Of a DNA stretch of 64,000 bases, positions 26,274-36,361 are shown in pieces. The stretch's first letter is position 1. Each line of letters opens with the position of its first letter. Source of the stretch: Bradyrhizobium japonicum USDA 6 (lineage in GTDB: Bacteria; Pseudomonadota; Alphaproteobacteria; Rhizobiales; Xanthobacteraceae); assembly GCF_000284375.1 (NCBI RefSeq), contig NC_017249.1, positions 2,334,001 to 2,398,000 of the forward strand. Direction: 5' to 3'. The notes under the pieces were generated by a model. The model ran no database searches. It was not told the DNA's origin and saw only the letters and a program-made list of their open reading frames with translations. Made by a program: the position numbers and the translations under genes.

Positions 26274-27770
26274 TCAGCGCGTCTCCTCACCGCTTTTGCC
26301 GCCATGTCCGGGAACCCCGGCTTCGTCGAGCTTGCGGTAGAGCGTGGAGCGGCCGATCTTGAGGCGGCGGGCGACCTCGGACATCTGCCCCCGATAATGC
26401 GAGATCGCGAAACGGATGATCTCGTTCTCCATGTCGTCCAGCGGGCGGACGTCGCCGGTGGGGGTCAGCATGGAAAGGGTGCCCGCCAGCGGCAGCGGCG
26501 CGATCGGTATTTCACCACCCGACACCACCGAGGGCGCCGCGATCGGCTCGAGCATCAGCGGCGCGGTCGGGATGTCCGTCGCCAGATGCGGCTGCGGGGT
26601 GAGCAGGGGGAAGTCGGCAAGGTCAAGCTGGTCGCCCTCGCTCATCACCACCGCGCGGTAGACCGCGTTTTCGAGCTGGCGGATGTTGCCCGGCCAGTCG
26701 AGCTGGGCAAGGTGCGCCACGGCCTCGCCGCTGATGCCGGTGATGAGGCGGTTCTCCTCGGCAGCAAAGCGCGCCAGGAAATGCCGGAGCAGATGCGGGA
26801 TGTCCTCACGCCGCGCCCGCAGCGAGGGGATCGTCAGCGGCAGCACGTGGAGGCGATAGAACAGATCTTCGCGGAAATGACCCTGCTTCACCCGCTCCAG
26901 CAGCCTGCGGTTGGTCGCGGAGATGATCCGGACGTCGACCTTCAACGGCTTGCGCCCGCCGACCGCCTCGACCGCGCCTTCCTGAAGTGCGCGCAGCAGC
27001 TTGACCTGCGCGGTGAGCGGCAGCTCGCTGACCTCGTCCAGGAACAGCGTGCCGCCATGAGCCTCGACGAACTTGCCGGTGTGCCGTTCGGTGGCGCCAG
27101 TGAAGGCGCCCTTCTCGTGGCCGAACAGGATCGACTCGACGAGATTGTCGGGGATCGCGCCGCAATTGACTGCGACGAACGGCTTGGCCTTGCGCTCGCC
27201 GCTGCCATGGATGGCGCGTGCGAACATCTCCTTGCCGACGCCGGACTCGCCCTCGATCAGCACGGGGATCGACGAGCCCGCGGCCTTCTGCGCGGCGCGC
27301 ATCACGGCCGCCATCCCCTCGGCGCGGGTGATGATGTCGGAGAAAGTCAGCCGGCCCTCGCGGCTATGACGGATACGCTGCAACTCGCCCTTGAGCGCGG
27401 AGGCATTGAGTGCGTTGCGCAGAGAGACCTGAAGCCGCTCCAAGCCAACCGGCTTGACGACGAAATCGGCCGCGCCCGCGCGCATCGCCGAGATCACGTT
27501 GTCGATGCCGCCATGGGCGGTCTGCACGATGATGGGGACGCCGAGGCCGGCCTCGCGGATTTTCGCCAGCACGCCCATGCCGTCGAGGCCGGGCATCACG
27601 AGATCGAGGATGACGGCGTCGATCGCCGGTGCATCGGGAGCGGTGAGGGCGGCGATCGCGGCGTCGCCGGAGTCCACGACGACCGTCTCATAGCCGCATT
27701 TCTGCACCATGTTCTCGACCAGCCGGCGGGCTACAGCGTCGTCGTCGGCGATCAAAATACAGGCAGCCAT
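26274..27770 (-). CDS. NtrC-family sigma-54-dependent response regulator
   Basis: The 498-residue protein has a receiver domain (acidic pocket DDD at 9-11, phosphoacceptor Asp56 in ILDLVMP, Lys in VKPVG). The AAA+ domain has Walker A GESGVGKE at 174-181 and the sigma-54-contacting GAFTGA at 221-226. A Fis-type HTH lies at the C-terminus (MSEVARRLKIGRSTLYRKLD). It therefore activates RpoN promoters after phosphorylation. No sensor kinase gene is adjacent, so it is an orphan regulator. A Pro/Leu-rich linker of about 55 residues separates the AAA+ and HTH domains. Confidence 0.95.
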   Translation of the reverse strand: MAACILIADDDAVARRLVENMVQKCGYETVVVDSGDAAIAALTAPDAPAIDAVILDLVMPGLDGMGVLAKIREAGLGVPIIVQTAHGGIDNVISAMRAGAADFVVKPVGLERLQVSLRNALNASALKGELQRIRHSREGRLTFSDIITRAEGMAAVMRAAQKAAGSSIPVLIEGESGVGKEMFARAIHGSGERKAKPFVAVNCGAIPDNLVESILFGHEKGAFTGATERHTGKFVEAHGGTLFLDEVSELPLTAQVKLLRALQEGAVEAVGGRKPLKVDVRIISATNRRLLERVKQGHFREDLFYRLHVLPLTIPSLRARREDIPHLLRHFLARFAAEENRLITGISGEAVAHLAQLDWPGNIRQLENAVYRAVVMSEGDQLDLADFPLLTPQPHLATDIPTAPLMLEPIAAPSVVSGGEIPIAPLPLAGTLSMLTPTGDVRPLDDMENEIIRFAISHYRGQMSEVARRLKIGRSTLYRKLDEAGVPGHGGKSGEETR

Positions 27771-27897
27771 GGTGTTCCCCGCACGCTACTACTATCTGTC
27801 TCGAATCGGGTCACTCTGGCCGAAGCCGATTAACGCACTCTTAAAACTTGATGCCCCCGCCCGCCGTCGCGCTTGTTGAACACAGGTTTCCCACACA

Positions 27898-29805
27898 ATG
27901 AATTCGCGCCCCAAATCTGCTCTCAAGAAGACTGCCTCCAGCAAGCCCGCTCTCCGCAAGCCAAGCACCAGGAAATCCGCCGCCAAGGCAAAGTCCTCCA
28001 AATCTTCGCCCGCAAAGCCTGCGAGCAAGACCGGCAGGCTTCCAGAGTGGAACCTCGCCGACCTCTATTCCGGGATCGATGCGCCGGAAGTGGCGCGCGA
28101 TCTCGAAAGGATGGACGCCGATTGCGTCGCGTTCGAGACCGACTACAAGGGCAAGCTCGCCACAGGGACAGCAAACGAAGATGGCGGAAAATGGCTCGCC
28201 GAGGCGGTGCGACGCTATGAGGCGATCGACGATCTCGCCGGGCGTCTCGGCTCTTATGCCGGTCTCGTCCATGCAGGCGACAGCGTTGATCCCAAGATTT
28301 CAAAGTTTTACGGCGATGTCTCTGAGCGGCTGACGGCGGCGTCCACGCATCTCCTGTTCTTCGCGCTCGAGCTCAACCGCGTCGATGACGATATTTTGAA
28401 CCGCGCGATGCAGGCCGCCGAGCTCGCGCATTACCGCCCCTGGATCGAGGATCTGCGCAAGGAGAAGCCGTACCAGCTCGACGACAAGCTCGAGCAGCTC
28501 TTCCTGGAGAAGTCGCAAACCGGCTATTCCGCCTTCAACCGGCTGTTCGATCAGACCATCTCGGGCCTGCGCTTCAAGGTCGGCGCCAAAGAGCTCGCGA
28601 TCGAGCCGACGCTCAATTTTTTGCAGGACCGCGACGGCGCCAAGCGCAAGGCCGCGGCCGAAGCGCTGGCGAAAACCTTCAAGGCCAATGAGCGCACCTT
28701 TGCGCTGATCACCAACACGCTCGCCAAGGACAAGGACATCTCGGACCGCTGGCGCGGCTTTCAGGATGTCGCGGATTCCCGCCACCTGAACAACCGCGTC
28801 GAGCGCGAGGTGGTGGATGCGCTGGTTGCCTCGGTGCGCGCGGCCTATCCAAAGCTGTCGCATCGCTATTATGCGTTGAAGGCGAAGTGGTTCGGCAAGA
28901 AGCGGCTGGCTTACTGGGACCGCAACGCGCCGCTGCCGTTCGCCGCGACCGACGTGATCGGCTGGCCCGATGCGCGCAACATGGTGCTGACGGCCTATCG
29001 CGGCTTCTCGCCCAAAATGGCCGAGATCGCCGAGCGCTTCTTCACCGATCGCTGGATCGACGCGCCGGTGCGTCCGGGCAAGGCGCCGGGCGCGTTCTCA
29101 CATCCGACCACGCCGTCGGCGCATCCTTACGTGCTGATGAACTACCAGGGCAAGCCGCGCGACGTGATGACGCTCGCGCATGAGCTCGGCCATGGCGTGC
29201 ACCAGGTGCTGGCTGCGAAGAACGGCGCGCTGATGGCGCCGACGCCGCTGACGCTGGCCGAGACGGCGAGCGTGTTCGGCGAGATGCTGACCTTCCGGCG
29301 GCTGCTGGCGCAGACCAAGAGCGCCAGGCAGCGCCAGGCGCTGCTCGCCGGCAAGGTCGAGGACATGATCAACACCGTGGTGCGGCAGATCGCGTTCTAT
29401 TCGTTCGAGCGCGCGGTCCATACCGAGCGCAAGAACGGCGAGCTCACCGCGACGCGGCTTGGCGAGATCTGGCTGTCGGTGCAGGGCGAGAGCCTCGGGC
29501 CGGCGATCGAGATCAAGGCGGGCTACGAGAACTACTGGATGTACATCCCGCACTTCATCCACTCGCCGTTCTACGTCTACGCCTATGCCTATGGCGATTG
29601 TCTCGTGAACTCGCTCTACGCCGTCTACGAGAATGCCGCCGAGGGCTTTGCCGAGCGCTATCTCGACATGCTCGCCGCCGGCGGCACCAAGCATTACTCC
29701 GAGCTGCTGCGACCGTTCGGACTCGATGCCAAGGATCCCAGATTCTGGGACGGCGGTCTGTCGGTCATTGCCGGGATGATCGACGAGCTCGAGGCGATGG
29801 GCTGA
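27898..29805 (+). CDS. M3-family oligoendopeptidase (PepF-like)
   Basis: This 635-residue zinc peptidase contains the M3 signature TLAHELGHGVHQV (HExxH) and the downstream glutamate in TLAETASVFGEM. The N-terminal helical clan domain and C-terminal YVYAYAYGDCLVNSLY complete the fold. Unusually, the first 45 residues are a Lys/Ser/Ala/Pro-rich extension (KSALKKTASSKPALRK and similar) absent from most PepF proteins. It does not look like a signal peptide. The likely role is cytosolic degradation of short peptides. It is divergent from the response-regulator gene. Confidence 0.93.
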   Translation: MNSRPKSALKKTASSKPALRKPSTRKSAAKAKSSKSSPAKPASKTGRLPEWNLADLYSGIDAPEVARDLERMDADCVAFETDYKGKLATGTANEDGGKWLAEAVRRYEAIDDLAGRLGSYAGLVHAGDSVDPKISKFYGDVSERLTAASTHLLFFALELNRVDDDILNRAMQAAELAHYRPWIEDLRKEKPYQLDDKLEQLFLEKSQTGYSAFNRLFDQTISGLRFKVGAKELAIEPTLNFLQDRDGAKRKAAAEALAKTFKANERTFALITNTLAKDKDISDRWRGFQDVADSRHLNNRVEREVVDALVASVRAAYPKLSHRYYALKAKWFGKKRLAYWDRNAPLPFAATDVIGWPDARNMVLTAYRGFSPKMAEIAERFFTDRWIDAPVRPGKAPGAFSHPTTPSAHPYVLMNYQGKPRDVMTLAHELGHGVHQVLAAKNGALMAPTPLTLAETASVFGEMLTFRRLLAQTKSARQRQALLAGKVEDMINTVVRQIAFYSFERAVHTERKNGELTATRLGEIWLSVQGESLGPAIEIKAGYENYWMYIPHFIHSPFYVYAYAYGDCLVNSLYAVYENAAEGFAERYLDMLAAGGTKHYSELLRPFGLDAKDPRFWDGGLSVIAGMIDELEAMG

Positions 29806-30028
29806 GGCGAGGCGCGAGTTCCTTCCCGGTGCACGGAATGCGGGTGTCGCAAGTTTTTGCGGCCCCCAGTTCCATCCATGCGCGTGGGCGACCTTCGCGG
29901 CGGAGGCCGGCAATTTGCTACGTGCGATTGAACGTTCGCGCGGCCCGCAAGACTAACTCAACAGATACTCGGAAATGATTTTCTACTATTGATTGTGGAT
30001 TGATCGGTTTCTCCCTGGGGAGGCACCC

Positions 30029-33016
30029 ATGCTCCATCAAGGGCCCGCCACGCCGGCTCCGATGGCGAGAAATGCTGCCGTCGTCGATCAGGAAACGCCC
30101 TGGTGCGAGAAGCACCATCAGATCGTCTGCGATGAGATCGAGGCGATCAACACCCGACGCGAGCCGGAACGGCGCCTCGACGCCGACGGCCTGCAACCCT
30201 GCCAGTTGCTCGACGTCGTCGGGCTTGCGTTGTCTGGCGGTGGCATTCGCTCGTCGGCCGTTTGCCTCGGCGTGCTCCAGGCACTGAACCACCACAATCT
30301 GATCGGCCGGATCGACTATCTCTCCACGGTGTCGGGCGGCGGCTATATCGGCACCTCGCTCAGCGCCACCATGACGACGGCACGGCGCTTTGTATTCGGC
30401 GAAAGACCCGTCGGCGGAACCGTCACGTCCGCCGAGATCAGCGATACGCCGTCGGTCGGACACCTGCGCAACTATTCCAACTATCTGATCCCTGCCGGGG
30501 CCCGCGATCTTCTGACCGGAGTTGCGATCGTCGTGCGGGGACTGGTCGCCAATATCGGGTTGACGTTGCCCATCGTGCTGCTGCTTGCCGCCGTCACCAT
30601 CTGGTCGACGCCGCTGCGGAGCTGCCTTACGGATGCGAACATCTTCGGCATCAGTCTCAACAACAGGTCGTTGTGCGAGCTGCATGATTTCAGCGACCTC
30701 GATCGTTACGGGTTCAGTATATTCGGCCTGGTCGTCGCGCTGGTGATGTTCGCTTGCAGCGGGCTCGCCTATTTCGCCTCCCGCTCCGTCCGCGGCAGCG
30801 GTCCCAGCGTCGTCTTCGCCTATATTGGCGGGATCGCGCTGTTGCTGGGCGTCGCGTGCGACTTCGCGCGGTTTCTCAAGGTCCAGCATTTTGCGTTGAG
30901 CCTGTCGATCGCAATCATCGGGGGCGTCCTGTTTTTCGGATGGGCGCTCAAGCAGTCGCTCGCGAGCCCCGGCAAGCGGCAGGAGTTCCGATCGCATTGG
31001 CCGAGCATGGGCGCGACCTTCCTGGTGCTGCTGGCGGTGATCGCCTTCTTCGAGTTTCAACCCTTCATGCTGGAGCAGATGTTCGATGTCGCCGAGAGCA
31101 GCGCAATCGGTGGACCGGCTGCTGCGGTTGCGATCACCTGGATCAAGTCGCTCGCGGCGGTGGCTGCGCCAATCGGTGTCTTCGTCACCGCGTTCAGGCA
31201 GCAATTCGTGGAATTGCTGAAGGGCAACAGCGCATCCTCGCAATGGGGCTCGCTTGTGCTCGCGGTCGTCGCCAAGGTCGCGCTGTGGATCGCGGGCCTT
31301 GCGCTTCCGCTCGTCATCTGGGTCGCATACCTCTATCTGTCCTATTGGGGCATCGCCAACGATCTGTACGAGAGGTGCCCTTCCGTCATGGGCGCAACCT
31401 CCCAGCGAGAGTGCCTGGTCAATGCCAAATCGAACGCGCTGTCCGGCAGCCTCGCAGGCAGGATTCAGTTCGATGCCAGCAAGGGGACCTTGTCGGCGGA
31501 AATCACGCCGAAAGCCGCGCCGCAGGTCGTGGCAGATGCCGAGCAGCTGACGCCGACCTGGCACACGCCCGCCTGGCTCCTGTTCCTGGCTCAGAAAGCG
31601 GGGCAGGTGGTTCAGGTGCGTTTTCCCAGCCTGTTCCAGGGCAACGCTTCGGAGCTCGCCTATTCCTACAGTCTGCACATGGTGATCCTCTACACGTTCG
31701 CCGGCGTCCTGCTGTTCGCCATCTCGTTCTGCCTGACGCCGAATGCGAACTCGTTGCACCGGCTCTATCGCGATCGCCTGAGCAAGGCCTTCCTGTTCGA
31801 TCCGACGCGTTCGGCCGACGGGCGCGTCGCGCCCGCCGAAGCCAGTCTCGACCAGGGGCGCGATTTCAAGGCGCTCGATCGCATGAAGCTGACGGATCTC
31901 TACGCCGCTCCGGCCGCGACGGCCCGGATTCCGGGGCAGCAGGCTGCGCCGAAGCTGCACGCGCCCTATCAGCTCATCAATACTGCGCTGAATATTCAAG
32001 GCTCCGACTTCGCCAACCGGCGCGGACGCAACGCGGACTTCTTCGTGTTCTCCGCCCTGAACGTCGGCAGCGAGGCGACGGGCTATGCGCCCACCGCTCT
32101 CGTGCAGGACGACGAGCAAAGTCTCGATCTCGCCACCGCAATGGCGATTTCCGGAGCCGCGGCCTCCTCGAACATGGGGTCGAGCTCGATCAAGGCGCTG
32201 ACGCCGACGCTTGCACTCCTCAACGTCCGGCTCGGCTACTGGCTGAAGAACCCGCGTTACGTCGATGAGCGTGTCCGGCCGCAGCGCCGCTCCACGCCGA
32301 TCTATTTCTGGTCGGAGATCTCGGGGCGCCTGTACGAGAACAGCGACAGCGTCTATCTGACGGACGGCGGCCATATCGAGAATCTCGGCGTCTACGAGCT
32401 GTTGCGCCGCCGCTGCAAGGTGATCATCGCGGTCGATGCGGAAGCCGATGCGCCGATGAATTTCGGTTCCCTGATGACGTTGCAGCGTTACGCCCGCATC
32501 GATCTCGGCGTCCGCATCGACCTGCCATGGACGCCGATTCGCGAGCGCACGCGTGCGCTGATGGCGCGCAATGCCGACAAGGCGGGCGATCCCGGCGCGG
32601 CCGACGAGCGCGACGACATTGCGCGAGACCACGTCCACGTCGCGATCGGCACCATCGACTATGGAGGCGACGAGCAGGGCTATCTCGTTTACGTCAAATC
32701 GTCGCTCAATGGCGACGAGAACGACTATATCCGGGACTACGCGCGGCGAAACGACCGCTTCCCGCACGAGACCACGGGTGACCAGTTCTTCTCGGAAGAG
32801 CAGTTCGAGGTCTACCGCGCGCTTGGCTTCCACATGGCGCACGGTTTCCTGTCCGGTGACAATCCGGTCGCGGTCGGGTCCGGCGTCGATCCGCATATGG
32901 CCCTATTCACCGAAGCGGGCGAGCCGGCGATCGACGCGGTCCGCGAGGCGCTCGGTCTTCCGGTACCCCGGCGGCAAACCGCAAGCGTCACCGCCACGAT
33001 GATCGATCAGGGCTGA
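30029..33016 (+). CDS. Large patatin-like phospholipase with internal membrane domain
   Basis: The 995-residue product carries the patatin glycine-rich loop LALSGGGIRSS (about residues 67-76). The likely nucleophile is Ser102 in TVSGGGY. The catalytic Asp779 is in TDGGHIENLGVYELL. Between them lie roughly 650 residues that include about eight hydrophobic segments (for example GLTLPIVLLLAAVTIW and LHMVILYTFAGVLLFAISF), so the catalytic halves are joined through a membrane domain. ATG 30029 has GGGGAGG at 30017-30023, better than ATG 29993. Activity is probably lipid acyl hydrolysis at the inner membrane. No secretion or immunity gene is adjacent. Confidence 0.87.
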   Translation: MLHQGPATPAPMARNAAVVDQETPWCEKHHQIVCDEIEAINTRREPERRLDADGLQPCQLLDVVGLALSGGGIRSSAVCLGVLQALNHHNLIGRIDYLSTVSGGGYIGTSLSATMTTARRFVFGERPVGGTVTSAEISDTPSVGHLRNYSNYLIPAGARDLLTGVAIVVRGLVANIGLTLPIVLLLAAVTIWSTPLRSCLTDANIFGISLNNRSLCELHDFSDLDRYGFSIFGLVVALVMFACSGLAYFASRSVRGSGPSVVFAYIGGIALLLGVACDFARFLKVQHFALSLSIAIIGGVLFFGWALKQSLASPGKRQEFRSHWPSMGATFLVLLAVIAFFEFQPFMLEQMFDVAESSAIGGPAAAVAITWIKSLAAVAAPIGVFVTAFRQQFVELLKGNSASSQWGSLVLAVVAKVALWIAGLALPLVIWVAYLYLSYWGIANDLYERCPSVMGATSQRECLVNAKSNALSGSLAGRIQFDASKGTLSAEITPKAAPQVVADAEQLTPTWHTPAWLLFLAQKAGQVVQVRFPSLFQGNASELAYSYSLHMVILYTFAGVLLFAISFCLTPNANSLHRLYRDRLSKAFLFDPTRSADGRVAPAEASLDQGRDFKALDRMKLTDLYAAPAATARIPGQQAAPKLHAPYQLINTALNIQGSDFANRRGRNADFFVFSALNVGSEATGYAPTALVQDDEQSLDLATAMAISGAAASSNMGSSSIKALTPTLALLNVRLGYWLKNPRYVDERVRPQRRSTPIYFWSEISGRLYENSDSVYLTDGGHIENLGVYELLRRRCKVIIAVDAEADAPMNFGSLMTLQRYARIDLGVRIDLPWTPIRERTRALMARNADKAGDPGAADERDDIARDHVHVAIGTIDYGGDEQGYLVYVKSSLNGDENDYIRDYARRNDRFPHETTGDQFFSEEQFEVYRALGFHMAHGFLSGDNPVAVGSGVDPHMALFTEAGEPAIDAVREALGLPVPRRQTASVTATMIDQG

Positions 33017-33156
33017 GCAGCGCGACAGCCGGATTCCCGGCAATCGGAATTCCAAATCACCTGATTTGCCCGAAAACCGGCCATCGGTGCCGTTGCCCTG
33101 CCCGAAGGTTTGCGGTATCCCAGCCCAAGAATTCGACTTTCGACTGGGGACAATAC

Positions 33157-33309
33157 ATGGCTGACCATAGCGAAGTGGCGTACACCACCGCCGACGGCAA
33201 CGACTACGTTGCCCACGAGCAGACCTATGAGGGCTTCATCAAGCTGGTGAAGTACGGCACGGCCTCGGTCGCGCTCATCGTGATCCTGATGGCGATCTTC
33301 CTGACCTGA
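33157..33309 (+). CDS. aa3-type cytochrome c oxidase subunit IV (small)
   Basis: This 50-residue product begins MADHSEVAYTTADGNDYVAH, followed by EQTYEGFIKLVKYGTASVA and a single C-terminal membrane helix (VALIVILMAIFLT). That is the layout of the alphaproteobacterial COX4_pro_2 family, found as a small peripheral helix in aa3 oxidase crystal structures. A GGGGA site lies 6 bp upstream of ATG 33157. It is 138 bp upstream of pntAA, which is its usual neighbourhood in Bradyrhizobium, and not next to the ctaCDE oxidase genes. Confidence 0.9.
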   Translation: MADHSEVAYTTADGNDYVAHEQTYEGFIKLVKYGTASVALIVILMAIFLT

Positions 33310-33447
33310 CCTATCGGCAGCTGCACACGCCAGCAGCGGCTGCCGCCTACAAAATTTGCATCCAAGCCGGTCCCAAAACCGGTATCGAACGCTGCGGGAG
33401 TAACGCTTAAGTTTGCGCGCGCGCTGTCCCGCGTCGCCGGAGGGCCT

Positions 33448-34575
33448 ATGAAGATCGCCGTTGCCAAGGAAATCGATCCGTCGGAGCCGCGTGTTGCCGC
33501 TTCGCCTGATACGGTGAAGAAGTTCAAGGCGTTGGGCGCCGAGATCGCCGTCGAGCCGGGTGCCGGCCTCAAATCGGGCCTGCCGGATTCCGAATTCACC
33601 GCCGTGGGCGCCACCGTCAGCGCCGATGCGCTGAAGGACGCCGACATCATCATCAAGGTGAAGCGTCCTGAGGCCTCCGAGCTCGCGCAGTACAAGCGCG
33701 GTGCGCTCGTCATCGCCATCATGGACCCCTACGGCAACGAGGCCGCGCTGAAGACGATCGCCGATTCCGGGGTCTCCGCCTTCGCGATGGAACTGATGCC
33801 GCGCATCACCCGTGCGCAGGTGATGGACGTGCTGTCGTCGCAGGCGAACCTTGCCGGCTACCGCGCCGTGATCGAGGGGGCCGAGGCCTTTGGCCGCGCC
33901 TTCCCGATGATGATGACCGCCGCCGGCACCGTGCCCGCCGCAAAGGTGTTCGTGATGGGCGTCGGCGTTGCCGGCCTCCAGGCGATCGCGACCGCGCGCC
34001 GCCTCGGCGCCATCGTCACCGCGACCGACGTGCGGCCCGCGACGAAAGAGCAGGTGGAATCGCTTGGTGCGAAGTTCCTCGCCGTCGAGGACGAGGAGTT
34101 CAAGAACGCGCAGACCGCCGGCGGCTACGCCAAGGAAATGTCCAAGGAGTACCAGGCCAAGCAGGCCGCGCTCACCGCCGAGCACATCAAGAAGCAGGAT
34201 ATCGTGATCACGACCGCGCTGATTCCGGGCCGGCCTGCGCCGAAGCTCGTCAGTGCTGAAGTGGTCAAGTCGATGAAGCCGGGCTCGGTGCTGGTCGATC
34301 TCGCGATCGAGCGTGGCGGCAATGTCGAGGGCGCCAGGCCCGGCGAGGTCGTCGACCTCGATGGCATCAAGATCGTCGGCTACACCAACGTCGCCGGCCG
34401 CGTCGCGGCCTCGGCCTCCAGCCTCTACGCACGCAATCTGTTCTCCTTCATCGAGACCATGGTCGACAAGAAAGAGAAGAAGCTCGCCGTGAACTGGGAC
34501 GACGAGCTCGTCAAGGCCACCGCCCTGACCAAGGACGGCGCCGTGATCCACCCGAACTTCCAGCCGAAGGTTTAA
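33448..34575 (+). CDS. pntAA: NAD(P) transhydrogenase subunit alpha part 1
   Basis: This 375-residue soluble dI domain binds NAD(H) in the proton-translocating transhydrogenase. Landmarks are [20 protein letters not shown], the RQD-like loop region [20 protein letters not shown], and the nucleotide-binding [18 protein letters not shown]. The C-terminus ([20 protein letters not shown]) is complete. As in Rhodospirillum, the alpha subunit is split into pntAA and pntAB. The 12-bp gap to pntAB and the following pntB make one operon. Confidence 0.96.
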   Translation: MKIAVAKEIDPSEPRVAASPDTVKKFKALGAEIAVEPGAGLKSGLPDSEFTAVGATVSADALKDADIIIKVKRPEASELAQYKRGALVIAIMDPYGNEAALKTIADSGVSAFAMELMPRITRAQVMDVLSSQANLAGYRAVIEGAEAFGRAFPMMMTAAGTVPAAKVFVMGVGVAGLQAIATARRLGAIVTATDVRPATKEQVESLGAKFLAVEDEEFKNAQTAGGYAKEMSKEYQAKQAALTAEHIKKQDIVITTALIPGRPAPKLVSAEVVKSMKPGSVLVDLAIERGGNVEGARPGEVVDLDGIKIVGYTNVAGRVAASASSLYARNLFSFIETMVDKKEKKLAVNWDDELVKATALTKDGAVIHPNFQPKV

Positions 34576-34586
34576 GGAGAGCCGCC

Positions 34587-34904
34587 ATGGAGCATGCAGC
34601 ACAGGTCGTCGACCCCTTCATCTTCCGGCTGTCGATCTTCGTCCTCGCCGTCTTCGTCGGCTATTTCGTGGTGTGGTCGGTGACGCCGGCGCTGCACACG
34701 CCGCTGATGAGCGTGACCAACGCGATCTCGTCGGTGATCGTGGTCGGCGCGCTCCTCGCCGGCGGCGTCGCCAATGTCTCGAGCGGCTCGGGCTGGGCAC
34801 GCGCCTTCGGCTTCGTCGCGCTGATCTTCGCCTGCATCAACATCTTCGGCGGCTTCCTTGTCACCCAGCGCATGCTGGCGATGTACAAGAAGAAGTCGAA
34901 GTAA
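34587..34904 (+). CDS. pntAB: NAD(P) transhydrogenase subunit alpha part 2
   Basis: This 105-residue membrane protein supplies the small part of the dII proton channel. Three hydrophobic helices are visible ([55 protein letters not shown]). Conserved [11 protein letters not shown] and [16 protein letters not shown] match the family. It has an AAGGAGA site at 34575-34581, overlapping the pntAA stop. Confidence 0.95.
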   Translation: MEHAAQVVDPFIFRLSIFVLAVFVGYFVVWSVTPALHTPLMSVTNAISSVIVVGALLAGGVANVSSGSGWARAFGFVALIFACINIFGGFLVTQRMLAMYKKKSK

Positions 34905-34943
34905 GCGGCCACCTCGGGCTGATGGGATCAATGGGGACCTGAG

Positions 34944-36341
34944 ATGAGCGCCAACCTCTCTGCATTTTTGTATCTCGTGGCGGGAGTGCTGTTCATCCTG
35001 TCGCTACGCGGGCTGTCGAGCCCGGCTTCGTCGCGCCAGGGCAATCTGTTCGGCATGATCGGCATGGCGATCGCGGTCGCCACCACGCTCGCCAACCATC
35101 CGCCGGCAGACGGCCTCGCCTGGGTGCTCGTCATCGTCGGCATCGCCATCGGTGCCGCGATCGGCGCGGTCATCGCCCGCCGCGTGCCGATGACCTCGAT
35201 GCCGGAACTGGTCGCCGCCTTCCACTCGCTGGTCGGCATGGCCGCGGTGCTGGTCGCCGCGGGTGCGTTCTACGCACCCGAGGCTTTCGACATCGGCACC
35301 CCCGGCAACATCCATCCGCAGAGCCTGGTCGAGATGTCGCTCGGCGTCGCCATCGGCGCGCTGACCTTCACCGGCTCGGTGATCGCGTTCCTGAAGCTGT
35401 CCGCGCGGATGAGCGGCGCGCCGGTCATCCTGCCCGCCCGTCACATCATCAACATCGCGATTGCCGTGGCGCTGGTGTTCTTCATCGTCCGCCTGGTCCT
35501 CACCGGCGGCGCGCTCGACTTCTGGCTGATTGTCATCCTGGCGCTGGCGCTCGGCGTGCTCATGATCATCCCGATCGGCGGCGCCGACATGCCGGTCGTG
35601 ATCTCGATGCTGAACTCCTATTCCGGCTGGGCCGCGGCCGGCATCGGCTTCACGCTGGGCAATTCCGCGCTGATCATCACCGGCGCGCTGGTCGGCTCGT
35701 CCGGTGCGATCCTGTCCTACATCATGTGCCACGCGATGAACCGGTCCTTCATCTCGGTCATCCTCGGCGGCTTCGGCGGCGAGACCGCTGCGGCCGGCGG
35801 CGGTACGGGCGAGCAGAAGCCGGCCAAGCTCGGCTCGGCCGATGACGCCGCCTTCATCATGAAGAACGCCTCCAAGGTCATCATCGTGCCCGGCTACGGC
35901 ATGGCGGTGGCGCAGGCGCAGCACGCGCTGCGCGAAATGGCCGACATGCTGAAGAAGGAAGGCGTCGAGGTGAAGTACGCCATTCACCCGGTCGCGGGCC
36001 GCATGCCCGGCCACATGAACGTGCTGCTCGCCGAGGCCAACGTCCCCTACGACGAGGTGTTCGAGCTCGAGGACATCAACTCCGAATTCGCGCAGGCCGA
36101 CATCGCCTTCGTGATCGGCGCCAACGACGTCACCAACCCGGCGGCCGAAGAGGACAAGACCTCGCCGATCTACGGCATGCCCGTCCTGCAGGTCTGGAAG
36201 GCCGGCACCGTGATGTTCATCAAGCGCTCGCTCGCCTCGGGCTATGCCGGTATCGACAATCCGCTGTTCTACCGCGACAACACCATGATGCTGCTCGGCG
36301 ACGCCAAGAAGGTCACCGAGAACATCGTCAAGGCGATGTAG
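34944..36341 (+). CDS. pntB: NAD(P) transhydrogenase subunit beta
   Basis: The 465-residue beta subunit has about nine membrane helices and a C-terminal NADP(H)-binding dIII domain. The latter shows VPGYGMAVAQAQHALREM, HPVAGRMPGHMNVLLAEA and GANDVTNPAA, all hallmarks. With PntAA and PntAB it couples proton import to hydride transfer from NADH to NADP+. It is 39 bp after pntAB and ends the operon. Confidence 0.97.
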   Translation: MSANLSAFLYLVAGVLFILSLRGLSSPASSRQGNLFGMIGMAIAVATTLANHPPADGLAWVLVIVGIAIGAAIGAVIARRVPMTSMPELVAAFHSLVGMAAVLVAAGAFYAPEAFDIGTPGNIHPQSLVEMSLGVAIGALTFTGSVIAFLKLSARMSGAPVILPARHIINIAIAVALVFFIVRLVLTGGALDFWLIVILALALGVLMIIPIGGADMPVVISMLNSYSGWAAAGIGFTLGNSALIITGALVGSSGAILSYIMCHAMNRSFISVILGGFGGETAAAGGGTGEQKPAKLGSADDAAFIMKNASKVIIVPGYGMAVAQAQHALREMADMLKKEGVEVKYAIHPVAGRMPGHMNVLLAEANVPYDEVFELEDINSEFAQADIAFVIGANDVTNPAAEEDKTSPIYGMPVLQVWKAGTVMFIKRSLASGYAGIDNPLFYRDNTMMLLGDAKKVTENIVKAM

Positions 36342-36361
36342 GGCGGGAAGGCGAGCGGACC

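Noticed and set aside
29918..32896. A 992-residue open frame antisense to the patatin gene
   Set aside because: It mirrors the codon structure of the patatin gene, has no recognisable domain and is rich in Arg/Asp/Glu as expected for an antisense frame of high-GC DNA.
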